Part shown: one piece after another, positions 25,220 through 35,152 of the stretch
Numbering within the stretch: the stretch's first letter is position 1
Layout: each line of letters starts with the position of its first letter
Source of the DNA: Melampsora larici-populina 98AG31
Lineage: Eukaryota; Basidiomycota; Pucciniomycetes; Pucciniales; Melampsoraceae
Direction of reading: 5' to 3'
Length of the DNA: 64,000 nucleotides
Assembly: GCF_000204055.1 (NCBI RefSeq)
Contig: NW_006768834.1
Span: forward strand, 105,748 to 169,747
The notes under the pieces: generated by a model
What the model was told of the DNA's origin: nothing
Database searches by the model: none
Seen by the model: only the letters and a program-made list of their open reading frames with translations
Translations under genes and position numbers: made by a program

Positions 25220-26011
25220 ATTACAACCAGCGACGAGAGCAGTATCCGTACCCAGGGTGGGTCCACTTTGGGTGGCTTCAATTTTCAATAGAGCATATAG
25301 TCGAGCAAGAGTTAGCGTTTGAAAATTTGATAGGAGACTCTGAACTAAAGGGGTATAGTCGGATGTGAGTGATTTGATAAGAATAATAGCAAAGAAGGGT
25401 TCGGATATTTTGTTATCAGGAGAGGAAGCAAGATTACTAAGTATATCATTATGTAACTTTCTGAACTTATGGATGTGATTGTTCAGGTTATCATCATGAG
25501 TCATTTTAAGTGATATGATATCTGAAAATAATTGAGCAGTGGAGAGACCTCCTGTGTCATCATGATGAGCACATAACAGCTTAAAGGCTTCTCTAGGTGA
25601 TGAACATGTACGTATGACTTGAAAGTTTTCTGCGTTGATAGTTGCATGAATAGCTGCCAGAGCTCTAGAAGAGTTAGTCTCAAATTCATCTACAGCGTCT
25701 TCATCAGCCTCATCAGGAGCTTTAAGGTCTTTAAGTATATACTTTGATAATCTCTTTCCACCCAGTATAGTAGTTAACTTGAGTTTCCAGTCATTAAAAG
25801 TTCCAGTGGAAAGTTTAACAACTGATGAATAGGAACTGAGAGAGAAATCGTCTTGATCAATAGTTGTCATTTTTAATTTTTGATCGAAAGTAGGAAATTT
25901 AATGGTGTTTTGTTGTTTGAAAGGTTGAGATTGTTCAATTGGTGGTATTTTTGATTTAGTTTCTTCGGAGATAAGTTCTGAATTGGCGTCTGTGGAGTCG
26001 ATAGGATTCAT
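25220..26011 (-). pseudogene. Copia Gag
   Basis: A frame of 264 codons starting at ATG 26011, about 110 bp after the primer site. It shows a UBN2/DUF4219-type Gag pattern: FNDWKLKLTTILGGKRLSKY, SREAFKLLCAHHDD, FSDIISLKMTHDDNLNNHIHKF, LIKSLTSDYTPLVQSL. It stops at TGA 25217-25219, beyond which the same frame continues into the knuckle and protease. Copia elements normally make one Gag-Pol polyprotein, so the TGA is probably a mutation. Confidence 0.82.
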
Positions 26012-26120
26012 TTGAATGCAGACTAGTAAACAGAATCCGGGGAGAGATTAATTCGATGTAGATCTGTCTGACCACTGATAGATTGTGATGGAAAGAGGAG
26101 ACCGCAGACATTATTAGAAC

Positions 26121-26135
26121 GCTGGGCTCATAACC
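26121..26135 (-). promoter_or_regulatory. Copia primer-binding site (initiator tRNA-Met anticodon-arm type)
   Basis: In element orientation GGTTATGAGCCCAGC follows the LTR end TTTGTAACA directly. GGTTATGAGCCC is the complement of the conserved initiator tRNA-Met anticodon arm (GGGCTCATAACC). The identical motif serves the Copia element at 41986. Confidence 0.75.
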
Positions 26136-26553
26136 TGTTACAAAGCTGTCAGAGCAGGGATGATTACAGTTCAGAACAGATCTAATGAACTTAATCAAAT
26201 CCCACGAATTGAGTTACTCACCTGTCAGAGCAGGGATGATTACAGTTCAGAACAGATCTAATGAACTTAATCAAATCCCACGAATTGAGTTACTCACCTT
26301 TCACCCAAGAATGCAATAGAATATCTTGGATGAAGAGGGAAAACTCGCTTCGCTGCTCTTCGAGGTTTAACATTAATAGTCTTTGAAAATGATACTTAGG
26401 TTAACTATGATGATAAACTGTTGTAAACATAACATGCACTTCTAAACGCTACATATGATATTAGTAAATGATGAATGAAATAATAAACACTAAGGTTTCA
26501 GACTTTATGAAATATGACATAAAAATTACATAACGAAAATGAAAACTCTAACA
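26136..26553 (-). repeat. Copia LTR (418 bp)
   Basis: Element orientation: TGTTAGAGTTTTC...GCTTTGTAACA, with inverted termini TGTTA/TAACA. It is followed on the + strand by GGAAG, a potential target-site pentamer. The partner LTR is not in the window. Confidence 0.7.
26146..26297. repeat. Tandem duplication, 2 x 76 bp, inside the Copia LTR
   Basis: CTGTCAGAGCAGGGATGATT...GAGTTACTCAC occurs at 26146-26221 and again at 26222-26297 with no difference that I can see. Confidence 0.92.
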
Positions 26554-28066
26554 GGAAGTCATGTTCTCCGAGAGTGACGAATTTGTTGATTGGAATTCTA
26601 AACAGAATCACGTAAGTTGTTATGCTCACAAGCTCGGTTTGGTTGTGAAAAAGGGTCTTAAAGAATTAGGATTATCGGCCGGCCACATCAAACCAACCAC
26701 ACCTCCGAACATATCTGTACCTGTTCCAACCGTCATTCTTAATGATCACTTGACTGACAATGTGATCAACTTTGACAAGTCTGATGATGAGGATGATCTC
26801 ACCAATCAGAGAGATTGTCACAATGTGGGAAGATTTGAAGATGAGGAAGAAGAGTCTATAGATGATGACCTGATGTATGATGATCCACCTGAGGGATGCA
26901 TTGTGGTCAAAGGTGCCATGAAGGTATGCAAACTTTCCTCTTTTTCACTTTTATGTTCATCAGGAACGCTGACATATTTTTATCAGTTGAAAGACTTCAA
27001 TGCCCTTCTGACCCGTAGCAACGCCAGGCAAGGCGAATTTGAAGCTCGAGCTGCCCAGATGAACTATCATGGGCCAGCACCAATAGCCGGGTGGGGGGTC
27101 CGCTGGAACATTGATCTTGCAATGTACTCGCACCTTGTACAAGGATGTGATGTAAGTTACATTTACTTTGTCTTTCTTTAATGTTTTGATTGAATTCCTT
27201 GACTGACTCACAACCATTTAGGTTGTTGATTCTATCCTCATTTCTGATTGCAAAACCAGATACTATGGTGGTATAATGATGTCAATGGACGAATGGGATG
27301 CCGTTGATGCGCTTTGTAAGGTCTTAGAGGTGATTTTTTCTTTCTATTTGTTGAAACCCCTATTTCATCTATGTTCTGACGCTCTCATTCATTACAGATT
27401 TTTCGTTACTCGACTAAGCGCATGGAGGGTAATATTGCATTGGGCTCAATGCTTCTGGCTGAGTACATGCGGGTTGAGGAGACCTTGTTAGCATTAGATA
27501 TTCCAGAAGAGTCCGACAGCCTCCATGCCATGAGGAAAGTCATGTTGGCTCAGCTGGCAAAGTATTGCGATGAAGCAGTGGCTGCTGACATCATTGTAAC
27601 AGCCACCGTCCTCAACCCCAAGTACCGACTTAAATTCATTGACATTCAATTTCCAGGACATCTTCAACGAGCTAAACAACTTATCGAAGACGCCTTCCAC
27701 AATGCTTTGGAGAATTGGCCGGTCAGCCCGGTCCCTAGCCCTGATCCAACTCCACTTCCAGAAGCACATGATTCTTTTGATCGCTTTGACATATTCACTT
27801 CTTCTGCTTCATTTCAAACACCCGAGTCCATCAGGGCATCTGAACTTGATTCTTATCTCAATGGTAATCGTCTGATCGTTCCTGGCCAAAAGGAACTCTC
27901 TTGGTGGAAGGTAAGCTTGAAGCTTCATTTTTGAAAATCAACATTTCTCTTTCATTCTCCCATATACGACTTGTTTATTCATCTGACTTATGTATCTTGT
28001 CTGTACCAGGAGAATGAATCTGACTATCAGGTTCTTGCTTCGATAGCTCACGACTACCTTTCGATA
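26554..28066 (+). pseudogene. hAT transposase gene, middle part (5' side of a split gene)
   Basis: Exons 26554-26923, 26987-27151, 27222-27329, 27398-27910 and 28010-28066 keep frame across GT-AG introns. Motifs: a CYAHKLGLVVKKGLKELG segment of the RNase H-fold insertion domain, a long acidic loop (DKSDDEDD, DEEEESIDDD), GVRWNIDLAMYSHL, MMSMDEWDAVDALCKVL, HPK-like VLNPKYRLKF, and SELDSYLNGNR...LSWWK followed by VLASIAHDYLSI, the start of the conserved hAT C-terminal block. The BED finger and first catalytic region are missing, since the Copia LTR abuts at 26553. It is paralogous to the hAT gene at 59847-64000. Coding resumes at 33160. Confidence 0.85.
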
Positions 28067-28590
28067 TTGAGAGAACCCTGGAGGCACTCCTTGGTTTGTA
28101 AGCCCAGGGGGACTTAGTGGAGCTAGGGTAGCCCTGAGTGGTTCATTACGGTGGTCCGCGCGCCAGAAGAATTATGGAAATTCTTGCGCAGACTTTTTTA
28201 GCCGCAGAAACAAACTCACTCTCTTTCTCTAGCTCAAATTGATCACTCATCAATTATCTAAGTTCCAACAATCCTTTGTCAAACTTCTTGTCATAAATCC
28301 TGTATGCACTGGTTCCCCTGGAACTTCTCCCGTGGATGCAGCGGGTTCATGCTTGACAAGTTCCTCCCCGGTCTGTGTGTTTGTGGGTTGGTTGGCAGCC
28401 GTGGAAGGGCCGTTGACTTGGTCGGTGGAACCGCTAGGACCTTCTGTTGCCGAGGTAATGTTGTTCGTGGCTGCTGACGACATTGCTCGAGTTACTCGAG
28501 CCAGACTTGCTTCAGATTTTGCCAGCCTTTCTTCCATTTCTTTGAGAGAACCCTGGAGGCCCTCCTTGGTTCGTAAGCCCAGGGGGACTT
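28067..28590. repeat. About 48-bp direct repeat bounding a 430-bp segment at the left end of the YR element
   Basis: GAGAGAACCCTGGAGGC(A/C)CTCC...CCCAGGGGGACTTA is found at 28067-28115 and 28543-28590. The segment between carries a minus-strand open frame (28537-28250) that continues upstream in frame across the second repeat copy (LRTKEGLQGSLKEMEERLAK). It resembles an N-terminal Gag segment of some other element. Terminal repeats of YR elements are often split, so this could be part of the element's end structure. Confidence 0.55.
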
Positions 28591-29563
28591 ACAATCGAGT
28601 CAGATGAGGCGGCGAGAGCAAAAGTGATGCTGGAGTCAGGGAAAGGTCGGATGGTGCTAGCAAACGGTGATGTCATCGAAAATGGACGGTTAATGTTGAA
28701 AGACAAGACCAAACAACTGGAGAAATCCTTACCTTCTCTTAGCCCAGTGCTGGCACACTACCTCCGCACCTTCAAGGCGTATGTACCTTTGCCAGTCTTC
28801 GACAAACTATGGTTAGTGCGTGACAAGCAAGCACGAGACGGCATGGAGGCACCTTCTGAGTCCAAATTGAACAAAAGTGGCTCGAACCTTCGGATGTATG
28901 GTGGAGACCCCCCGATGGAGGAACTCACGATGCAATACGAGCAGTGGCTAGACTGCTTCACTCTTTTCTCGCAATACATCCACGACGCTGGCTGGATCAC
29001 GCTAGCTGAAAATCTCAAGGTCCACAAAGAAATTGTGGTCGAGTTGAGGGATTAGATGGGGTGGATGGTGGCCCTTCGGTACTGCAAAAGGGTGCGGGAA
29101 GGGGTTATGAGGACGGACGTTGGCGGTGAGATAGTGAATGTATCAGAAATCCAGCGTACAATCCTAGACGAGGTGAAGTTGGTGTGTGATAACTTGGGAG
29201 AAAGGGCAGTCACTTCGAACCCGTACGCACCGGGGGGGGGTAAAGGAACACCTAGATCCGGAATCAGGCCTTCCGAAAGTGAAGTTGGCGGCTGGGGGAG
29301 CGAAGAGAACCGTGAAGGTGGAAGAAGGATCGTCCTCTGGAAAGAGGAAGTCATGGTTACCAAATGATCAGTGGGAGGCCAAGTTGAGAGCCGAAGGGAA
29401 ATGGGTCAACAAAAAGGAACAATCAAGTAGGAGGTCAGGTGACAACGACCGAGGAAGAGGAAGTGATAGAAGAGATGCCAAATGGGGTAGAAGTCGTAGC
29501 AGGAGTCCTAATCGCTATGAGAGTCGAAGATCCAATGGGAAAGGTGGCCGATCAAGATACTAG
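28591..29563 (+). pseudogene. Gag-like ORF of the YR retroelement, Arg/Ser-rich C-terminus
   Basis: The frame runs ESDEAARAKVMLESGKGRM... to VVELRD, then a TAG at 29053-29055. It continues in frame (MGWMVALRYCKRVREGVM) to a G9 run near 29230, where it shifts into the frame encoding VKEHLDPESGLPKV. The C-terminus is strongly basic with RS dipeptides (GRSRSRSPNRYESRRS) and has no zinc knuckle. DIRS-like Gag proteins are poorly conserved, so the assignment comes from position upstream of RT. One stop and one homopolymer indel make it non-functional as read. Confidence 0.6.
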
Positions 29564-29758
29564 TGAGTATGCTACCCAAGTCCACGGGCGTGGCATTCTT
29601 TTTCTGATGTCTGAAATGAGAAGTAATATGACATGAACACCCGAATTTGGTTGACGTGATACCTGAGAGACAACAGAGATTTTGTTGAATGCACATTCCT
29701 GACAAGGGTTTTCCCATGATCTTCCCACAGCCACTCACCAACCCCTCCTCCTTTCCCC

Positions 29759-31481
29759 TTGCCCTTTCATGAATCACAACTATTCCCGCAAGTCAAAGAG
29801 CAGCGAGTGAGGTCCATTGAGATAAAACTCAACACGAAGAAATGGCCTACGGGTGTGACGTGTGAAATGAATCTCAATGTTTGGAGGCGAGAGCTAAGAC
29901 ACGCCGGGATGCTAGAATCGCATGCGTCCATCCTTAGAGGTTTCAAGGAAGGTTTTGACCAAGGTATTCCGGAAGTGCCAATAAGCGGCAAGCGTTATTT
30001 CTGCCCGAACAATCATGTGTCAGTGAAAGAGTCAGAACAAGAAGTGAGGGAAAACCTAGCGAATGAATTGAAGGCGGGGAGGATGTTCGGCCTGTTTTCT
30101 AAAGAAGAGGTCTTCCAAAAGCTGGGGTTCTTCAGGACTAACCCATTAGGAGCGGTGGTGAATGGGGACGGCTTGGTTAGGCCGATCAACGATCTCTCAT
30201 TTCCACGAACAGACACTTACATAAACTCAGTGAACGCCCTCGTTGATAAGGAAGATTTCAAGACGTCCTGGGACAACTTCTCAAAGGTGGCGAGATTCAT
30301 GATAAACAGCAAGGGGACGCTGTTACTGGGCATTTTTGACTGGGCGAAAGCCTACCGCCAAATTCCCATGGTATAGTCACAGTGGCCATACCTGATGGTA
30401 CTTGATCTCGATGGGAACGTTTTGTTGGACACACGAGTTACCTTTGGAGGAGTTGCCGGATGTGGCACGTTTGGACAAGCGGCCGACGCCTGGAAATTAG
30501 TGATGATGTCTAAGTTTGGGTTCAAGGCAGGCTTCAGGTGGGTGGACAATACTCTTTTCATTAAGGACGACGACGGATCGAATAGCTCCACGATTAAAGA
30601 GGTAGCCGAAGCTAGCAAGCGGTTGGGGGTAGTCACCAATGAGAAGAAGTGGAGCGAGTTTAACCACGTGCAGAAGTACTTGGGCCTGATCTGGGACGGA
30701 AAAGAGAAGACTGTAAGCATCCCAGATGAAAAGCTTAAACTCAGACTAGCTCAGATAGAGGAATTTGTGAAAGAAAAGAAGGCAACTTACAAGGAGACGG
30801 AGAAAATGGTTGGCCGCTTGATGCACGCCTCGCTTGTTTACCCTCAAATGCAGTGCCATTGCATGGCTCTCTATTGGTGGATGTCTGAATGGGTACACCG
30901 TTTTGCTGCACGTGATATTCCCCGAAGAGATTTTAGAAGATATGGCGATATGGCATAGGGTCCTGAGGACGGCTGATCTGAGGAGGATGATACCGTGGCC
31001 AGACGTGGTGAACATTGGCTGGGTAGGAGACACGTCCACGAGCTATGGGATAGGAATCATTGTTGGCAAAAACTGGGCCAGGTTTTGGCTAAGGAGGGGA
31101 TGGGATGTGGACTCACTTGAGAGAGACGGTTCAGTAAGAGACATCGCGTGGGCAGAGACGGTGGCAGTCCGCCTCGGCCTGCTAATGGTCACATCGCTGA
31201 TGTCAGTGGAAGGGAAAGAACTCCTATGCTTGACGGATAACATAGTTACCAAGGGAGCCATACGTAATGGTAAATCGAAGAATTGGTGGGTAAACCGGGA
31301 GTGGATCAAGATCCAAGATGAGATGCTCCCAAGGAATTGCTGTATAAGGCTAAAGAGAGTATGTTCAGAGGATAACACAGCGGATCTGTTTTCGAGGGGG
31401 TTCGACTCCTCCAAACATGTATCAAAAGTTGTAATGGTCAGAATTCCGTCCGACTTGATCCCCTTTGTAATCCAAGAATGA
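29759..31481 (+). pseudogene. RT-RNase H of the YR retroelement
   Basis: RT: VWRRELRHAGMLE, VPISGKRYFCPNN, RPINDLSFPR, then the first catalytic aspartate in LLGIFDWAKAYRQIP. A TAG (30374-30376) follows at once. The frame resumes with SQWPYLMVLDLDGN, FGGVAGCGTFGQAADAW and the active-site segment FRWVDNTLFIK, where the second position after V is Asn (AAT at 30548-30550) instead of the common VDD. A frameshift near 30915 leads into an RNase H-type domain: IGWVGDTSTSYGIGI, WAETVAVRLGL, LTDNIVTKGAI, SEDNTADLFSRG. The order RT-RH-YR without integrase is diagnostic for this class. Confidence 0.8.
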
Positions 31482-31581
31482 AAAATTTCACTTGCCTGAG
31501 AGCCTGCCTTGCCCACCCCGAACCATATTCCTTCTTATCAGCCCCCATCTGTCAACCCCCGTCACAAAATCATCGCATCTC

Positions 31582-32667
31582 ATGCCTAATAGGAGACAAG
31601 AGAGGAGACCGGCAGAAAAGACTCCGCTCCCAAAACATTTCGAAGCAGCTAAGTTGAAGGCTTCCGGTGCTGGGAAACATGCGGCAACGAGTGGATGGGC
31701 GACCGGTACGCTCGGAGGTTATTCAAGTGGGATGTCAAAGTTTATAGAATTTAAGGAAAAAACCTGTGGGGGATTCAAAGAAGATCAGCCTATAGAGGAT
31801 GAAGACATCTATAACTTTATTGCCTGGGCAGGAGACTCGAAGATAGAGAAATCAGACGGACCGGCAAGATCAATTGCGGCGGTAACGACCAAAAAGTATC
31901 TAGACGGCATATGAGCGTGGCACATTGTGCGGCACACCTTGAGACCCACAGCCGACAAAGAAGTAGTCCCTCTTCTGCTGAATGCCACCAAAAGGAACAA
32001 AGAAGAACGGGAATTGGTGACCCAGAAGAAGCCAGTCTTACTCAACCAGTTGTTCAGATTGTTTAAGGAGACCTATGGGAAGTCAGAAGAGGAGGTCTTG
32101 TCAGGTTCAGTGGCCTTGGTAGCCTTTTGGGGAATGGCTAGGCTGGGGGAGTTATTACGTACGAAAAAGCAAAACGGAGCCATCCTGAGGAACCAAGTGG
32201 AGTTTGGTGAAAAGAAAGGCGTCAAATTCGTTAAGTTACATTTACGGAAGGCGAAGACAGCAAAGGCAGGTGAAATCCAGGTGATCCACCTACAACAGCA
32301 GTTCAACGTTCTCGACCCAGTTTCGGCTATTGAGAGAGTCTTATTGAATAACCAAGCTGCAGACAAGGATGATGCACTGTTTTCCTTTTCCGGTCCAGGA
32401 GGGGTGATTCCGTTGAGCAAGAGTAAGTTTGTGAAAGTAGTAGAGAACGTGTGGGGAAAGTTGGGGGTCAGCACATGGTCAGGTCACTCCTTTAGAGTAG
32501 GAGGGGCGTCATTACGTTATAACTTAGGCACTCCAGTTGCGGTGATAGCAAGGCAGGGAAGATGGAAGTCGTTGGCGTACTTACAATACTTCAAGGCGTA
32601 CACAGTGGACGAGCTGGAAAGTGCGGTAAAGCTGCTGGAGGCCTTAGACGAAAGGAACACCTCCTGA
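31582..32667 (+). pseudogene. Tyrosine recombinase of the YR retroelement
   Basis: ATG at 31582. The N-terminal SAM-like core-binding part (SGWATGTLGGYSSGMSKFIEF) is interrupted by TGA at 31912-31914 after KKYLDGI and continues in frame (AWHIVRHTLRP). The catalytic domain keeps the full signature: Arg in FWGMARLGELLR, HxxR in SGHSFRVGGASLRY, Trp/His position in IARQGRWKSLAY, and the nucleophilic Tyr in LQYFKAYT. It ends at a TGA at 32665-32667. Such enzymes integrate a circular DNA intermediate and make no target duplication. Only the single TGA spoils it. Confidence 0.85.
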
Positions 32668-32908
32668 TGTGAAAATCGACTGTAGAAGAATGATCGACAA
32701 GGGAATGGAAGAGACACGAGGAAACCTTATTGAGAAATACAGTTGATGGCGTATGCAGCCGAATTTCAGGAAACCTTAACTGTTTGCGCACGCGCGAGTG
32801 ATAAGTGCGTGCTCTGCGTTTGGGGTGAGCCCTAGGAGGCTAGGCGCCGAGCACCCTCTCTCGTCGACTAGATGGAGGAGTCCTAGGCCTCAGTAAACCC
32901 CCATATTG

Positions 32909-33017
32909 AGGTTTGGTTCAAGTGAACCAAACCTCTGGAGGAGTTGGTTCGAGAAAACCAAGGCATTTGGTTCTCTCGAACCAACCATGGTCTGAGTTTG
33001 GTTCTAGCAAACCAAAC
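32909..33017 (+). repeat. Array of three adjacent stem-loops with a shared TTTGGTTC motif
   Basis: Hairpin 1 (32909-32934) has 12-bp perfect arms AGGTTTGGTTCA/TGAACCAAACCT with a 2-base loop. Hairpin 2 (32943-32985) has about 19-bp arms starting GTTGGTTCGAGA. Hairpin 3 (32996-33017) has GTTTGGTT/AACCAAAC arms. They lie between the recombinase stop and the element's right end, a plausible place for cis-acting replication or recombination sites. Confidence 0.85.
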
Positions 33018-33159
33018 CTAGAGCATGGCTGCGCCATTGCCCCAAGCGAACTACCCTGACCCCGAGCGGTAAGAGTAGTTCAAATTGGGAGGGAAATTCC
33101 TCACAAGTTCAGGTAGACTCACAAGAGTTGAAATTACATCTACCCTCAGGGCGCAAAGA

Positions 33160-33389
33160 TGCGCAACTCACTGAGGACTGGGTCAGCTGTGTCATGTCCT
33201 GTTGAACACACATTCTCTTCAGCAGCTGATATTGCCATTCCAGGCCAAGGCTCCTTGAAACCCCAGACCATTTCACACACCGTTGGATGTAGGGAGTGGT
33301 TGAGACAAGGAATTATGACTTCGGACCAATTCACTGAACCTCTCAGTTATCTTGCTTCTTTTGTTAATAACAAGAAGAAAAGCAAGTGA
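33160..33389 (+). pseudogene. hAT transposase C-terminal end (3' side of the split gene)
   Basis: The frame RTGSAVSCPVEHTFSSAADI...GQGSLKPQTISHTVGCREWLRQGI ends at TGA 33389. This is the conserved hAT C-terminal dimerisation block, with the Glu of the SER-like motif retained as VEHTFSSA. It continues the gene broken at 28066. Confidence 0.85.
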
Positions 33390-33834
33390 AACAAATCACA
33401 TCTTATATTAACTCTTCTCTCACTTTTTCAATTTACTATTTTATACTCGTGCCTGCTGTTTTTTTTTTTTTGCCTCTTTCTTCTGATCAATCAACTTTGA
33501 AGTATTGCCTTCATAGTTTTGTTTGTTATGGTTTATTTTGAATCGTTTACTTCCTGATGTTTTCTCATCTCTTTTATTTCTTATCTATCTTATAAGTCTT
33601 TTCAACTTTCAAGTCTCTCTTTAATCTTATTGTTAGTTTGTTTATTGATTCAGTCCAATCTCTGTTCTCATTTATCGTATTCAATTTGTGGTCTCTTCAA
33701 GTTCAAAGTCTCTCTTTAATTTTATTATCCGTTCCTTTAGTTTGATCTTGTCTCTCTCTGTTTTGTGTACATAATCATTTTTTGCATTGTTAATATTAAA
33801 AAAAATTGTGAATACTTTTGAGCGCCCCAGCCCG
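33390..33834. other. Pyrimidine-rich AT-rich spacer, no gene
   Basis: T/C-rich + strand with T12 near 33461. Two related 50-60-base stretches share TCAAGTTTCAAAGTCTCTCTTTAAT-like words (about 33600-33625, 33695-33725). Confidence 0.5.
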
Positions 33835-34680
33835 CTTTATCAGTTTGAAAATTGCCAGAGCGGAGCAAGGGCAGAGCGAAACGGCGCCACGCTCCAAGAC
33901 TTGTGTAGCGGGCTGTTCTTTGTGGCGGAGCGTGAGCGGGTCCTGAATGTAGGGGGACGTTGTCCCGCTCCAAAAAAAAAGTCCAAAAGCGGAGCGCTTC
34001 AGGCGTTGCTGGTATCACCACCACCGGCTTACACTGAAAAACGACCTTCAGCGGACCATTGCGACCTCACCAAACACATTGTTTCCAATTCAATAAAGGA
34101 CCTTTGTCGACGACCTTCCAATCTCCCTCGCATGAAAAGGGAAGCTTCTGCCCATTTTTTTCGACTCTTTGGGACCCCGTTCACCGCACCTCCCCCCATG
34201 GTACCTATGCCGTATCCTCTGTCTAATGATGTCAAGATGGCCTGGGATGTTGTAATTCCAGCCTCGGAATTTGTTACACACATGCGAACTGGTGTGCAGG
34301 CTTATGAGCTCTTTTTTGAATGGTATGCTCAAGTCAAAACAGACACAAGATGGCATCCCTCCAACTCAAAAGATATGATGGACAGGCTTCAAGCATTTGA
34401 AAAGACTTTGCGAGAGGAACTTATTCCTCCAGAAATATCTCTAACTGTGGATCCAATACCTGAAGAGCCCCCTCAACCTTCATCTATTCCGCCTCAAGAC
34501 CCGATCCCCAGTGTCTGTGTCCACGAGCCCTCTATTGCGCCTCAAGACCTTGATCCCTCATTACAGTTCCATACGCCTGTTCCTGCTCATAGGTCACCTC
34601 GTCATTTGGCCTCACCCAAAGCCCAAGTCAACAAAGGAAAGCAGAAGATGTCCAAAACTGTTGTCTTCTCATTGCCTTGA
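33835..34680 (+). CDS. Hypothetical protein, left copy of an inverted pair
   Basis: The open frame to TGA 34680 has two parts. Up to about 34010 the DNA is GC-rich with repeated GCGGAGC/GCTCCGC words and looks like a repeat insertion. From about 34195 (MVPMPYPLSNDVKMAWDVV) it looks like a real coding segment: VQAYELFFEWYAQVKTDTRW, DMMDRLQAFEKTLREELIPPE, then a Pro-rich tail with two degenerate repeats (SIPPQDPIPSVCVHEP, SIAPQDLDPS) and a basic end. I do not recognise the family. Most of it is duplicated in inverse orientation at 35506-35892, with single substitutions (IPPEIS/IPPERS). Confidence 0.4.
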   Translation, partial: LYQFENCQSGARAERNGATLQDLCSGLFFVAERERVLNVGGRCPAPKKKSKSGALQALLVSPPPAYTEKRPSADHCDLTKHIVSNSIKDLCRRPSNLPRMKREASAHFFRLFGTPFTAPPPMVPMPYPLSNDVKMAWDVVIPASEFVTHMRTGVQAYELFFEWYAQVKTDTRWHPSNSKDMMDRLQAFEKTLREELIPPEISLTVDPIPEEPPQPSSIPPQDPIPSVCVHEPSIAPQDLDPSLQFHTPVPAHRSPRHLASPKAQVNKGKQKMSKTVVFSLP

Positions 34681-34777
34681 CAAATCCGACTTCTACTGAA
34701 GACTATTTGACTTTGGAAAACTCGACTTTGAAAAACTCAATGAATCCTCTCAATGATCTCTCACCCCAAACCTCTTC

Positions 34778-34877
34778 NNNNNNNNNNNNNNNNNNNNNNN
34801 NNNNNNNNNNNNNNNNNNNNNNNNNNNNNNNNNNNNNNNNNNNNNNNNNNNNNNNNNNNNNNNNNNNNNNNNNNNNN
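34778..34877. other. Assembly gap of 100 N
   Basis: Exactly 100 undetermined bases at the inner edge of the palindrome's left arm. Confidence 0.99.
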
Positions 34878-35086
34878 AAGACATTATCAGATGGGGAGTT
34901 TGGTTGGGGCGGCACATATGTTAAAGAATAATGCAGGTGTCTTAAGGGGGGCTCATTGAGAACAGAAGTGGCGAGTTGAACAAAAGGGTAAAAGTCCCCT
35001 TGATTATGATTTTCAGTGTGAATACAAGCCATGAAAGTGTAGTCTATCGATCGCTTTAGTCGTTTAGAATTTAAAGCTAGAGGTGC

Positions 35087-35121
<35 letters not shown>

Positions 35122-35152
35122 AGCCTAGTGTTACATAGTGATGTCGCTTTGC
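34878..35152 (+). rRNA. 28S rRNA gene fragment (diverged)
   Basis: It starts directly at the gap with AAGACATTATCAGATGGGGA and runs through GGGGCGGCACAT, AACAAAAGGGTAAAAG, TTTTCAGTGTGAATACAA and the peptidyl-transferase-region segment GTTACCACAGGGATAACTGG, in the order found in fungal large-subunit rRNA (domain V). Substitutions are scattered, many of them G/C to A/T, and similarity stops near 35152. It is a broken copy and not a working rRNA gene. Its 5' continuation is lost in the gap. Confidence 0.88.

Larger units (their letters stand above)
21923..26553 (-). mobile_element. Ty1/Copia retrotransposon, 3' end missing and coding region decayed
   Basis: Minus-strand order is LTR (26553-26136), primer site, gag, protease, integrase, RT. 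RNase H and the second LTR are absent. Recognisable RT ends near 22145, shortly before the Gypsy element border. The gag-pol frame carries three in-frame TGA codons. Confidence 0.85.
28067..33160 (+). mobile_element. Tyrosine-recombinase (DIRS-like) retroelement inserted in a hAT gene
   Basis: It separates HDYLSI (28066) from TGSAVSCPVEHTF (33175), two neighbouring parts of the hAT C-terminal motif. Inside are, in order, a Gag-like ORF, RT-RNase H and a tyrosine recombinase instead of a DDE integrase, with no LTRs. These define YR retroelements of the DIRS/Ngaro type. The coding frames have two TAG stops, one TGA and two frameshifts. Exact ends are uncertain. Confidence 0.8.

Noticed and set aside
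32909..33017. CRISPR-like repeat array
   Set aside because: The repeats are inverted and differ between units, and the host is a eukaryote. They are hairpins, not direct repeats with spacers.
33835..34010. GC-rich GCGGAGC-word block as a complete MITE
   Set aside because: Candidate inverted ends (GAGCGCCCC and GGAGCGCTTC) do not pair convincingly and no target duplication was found.
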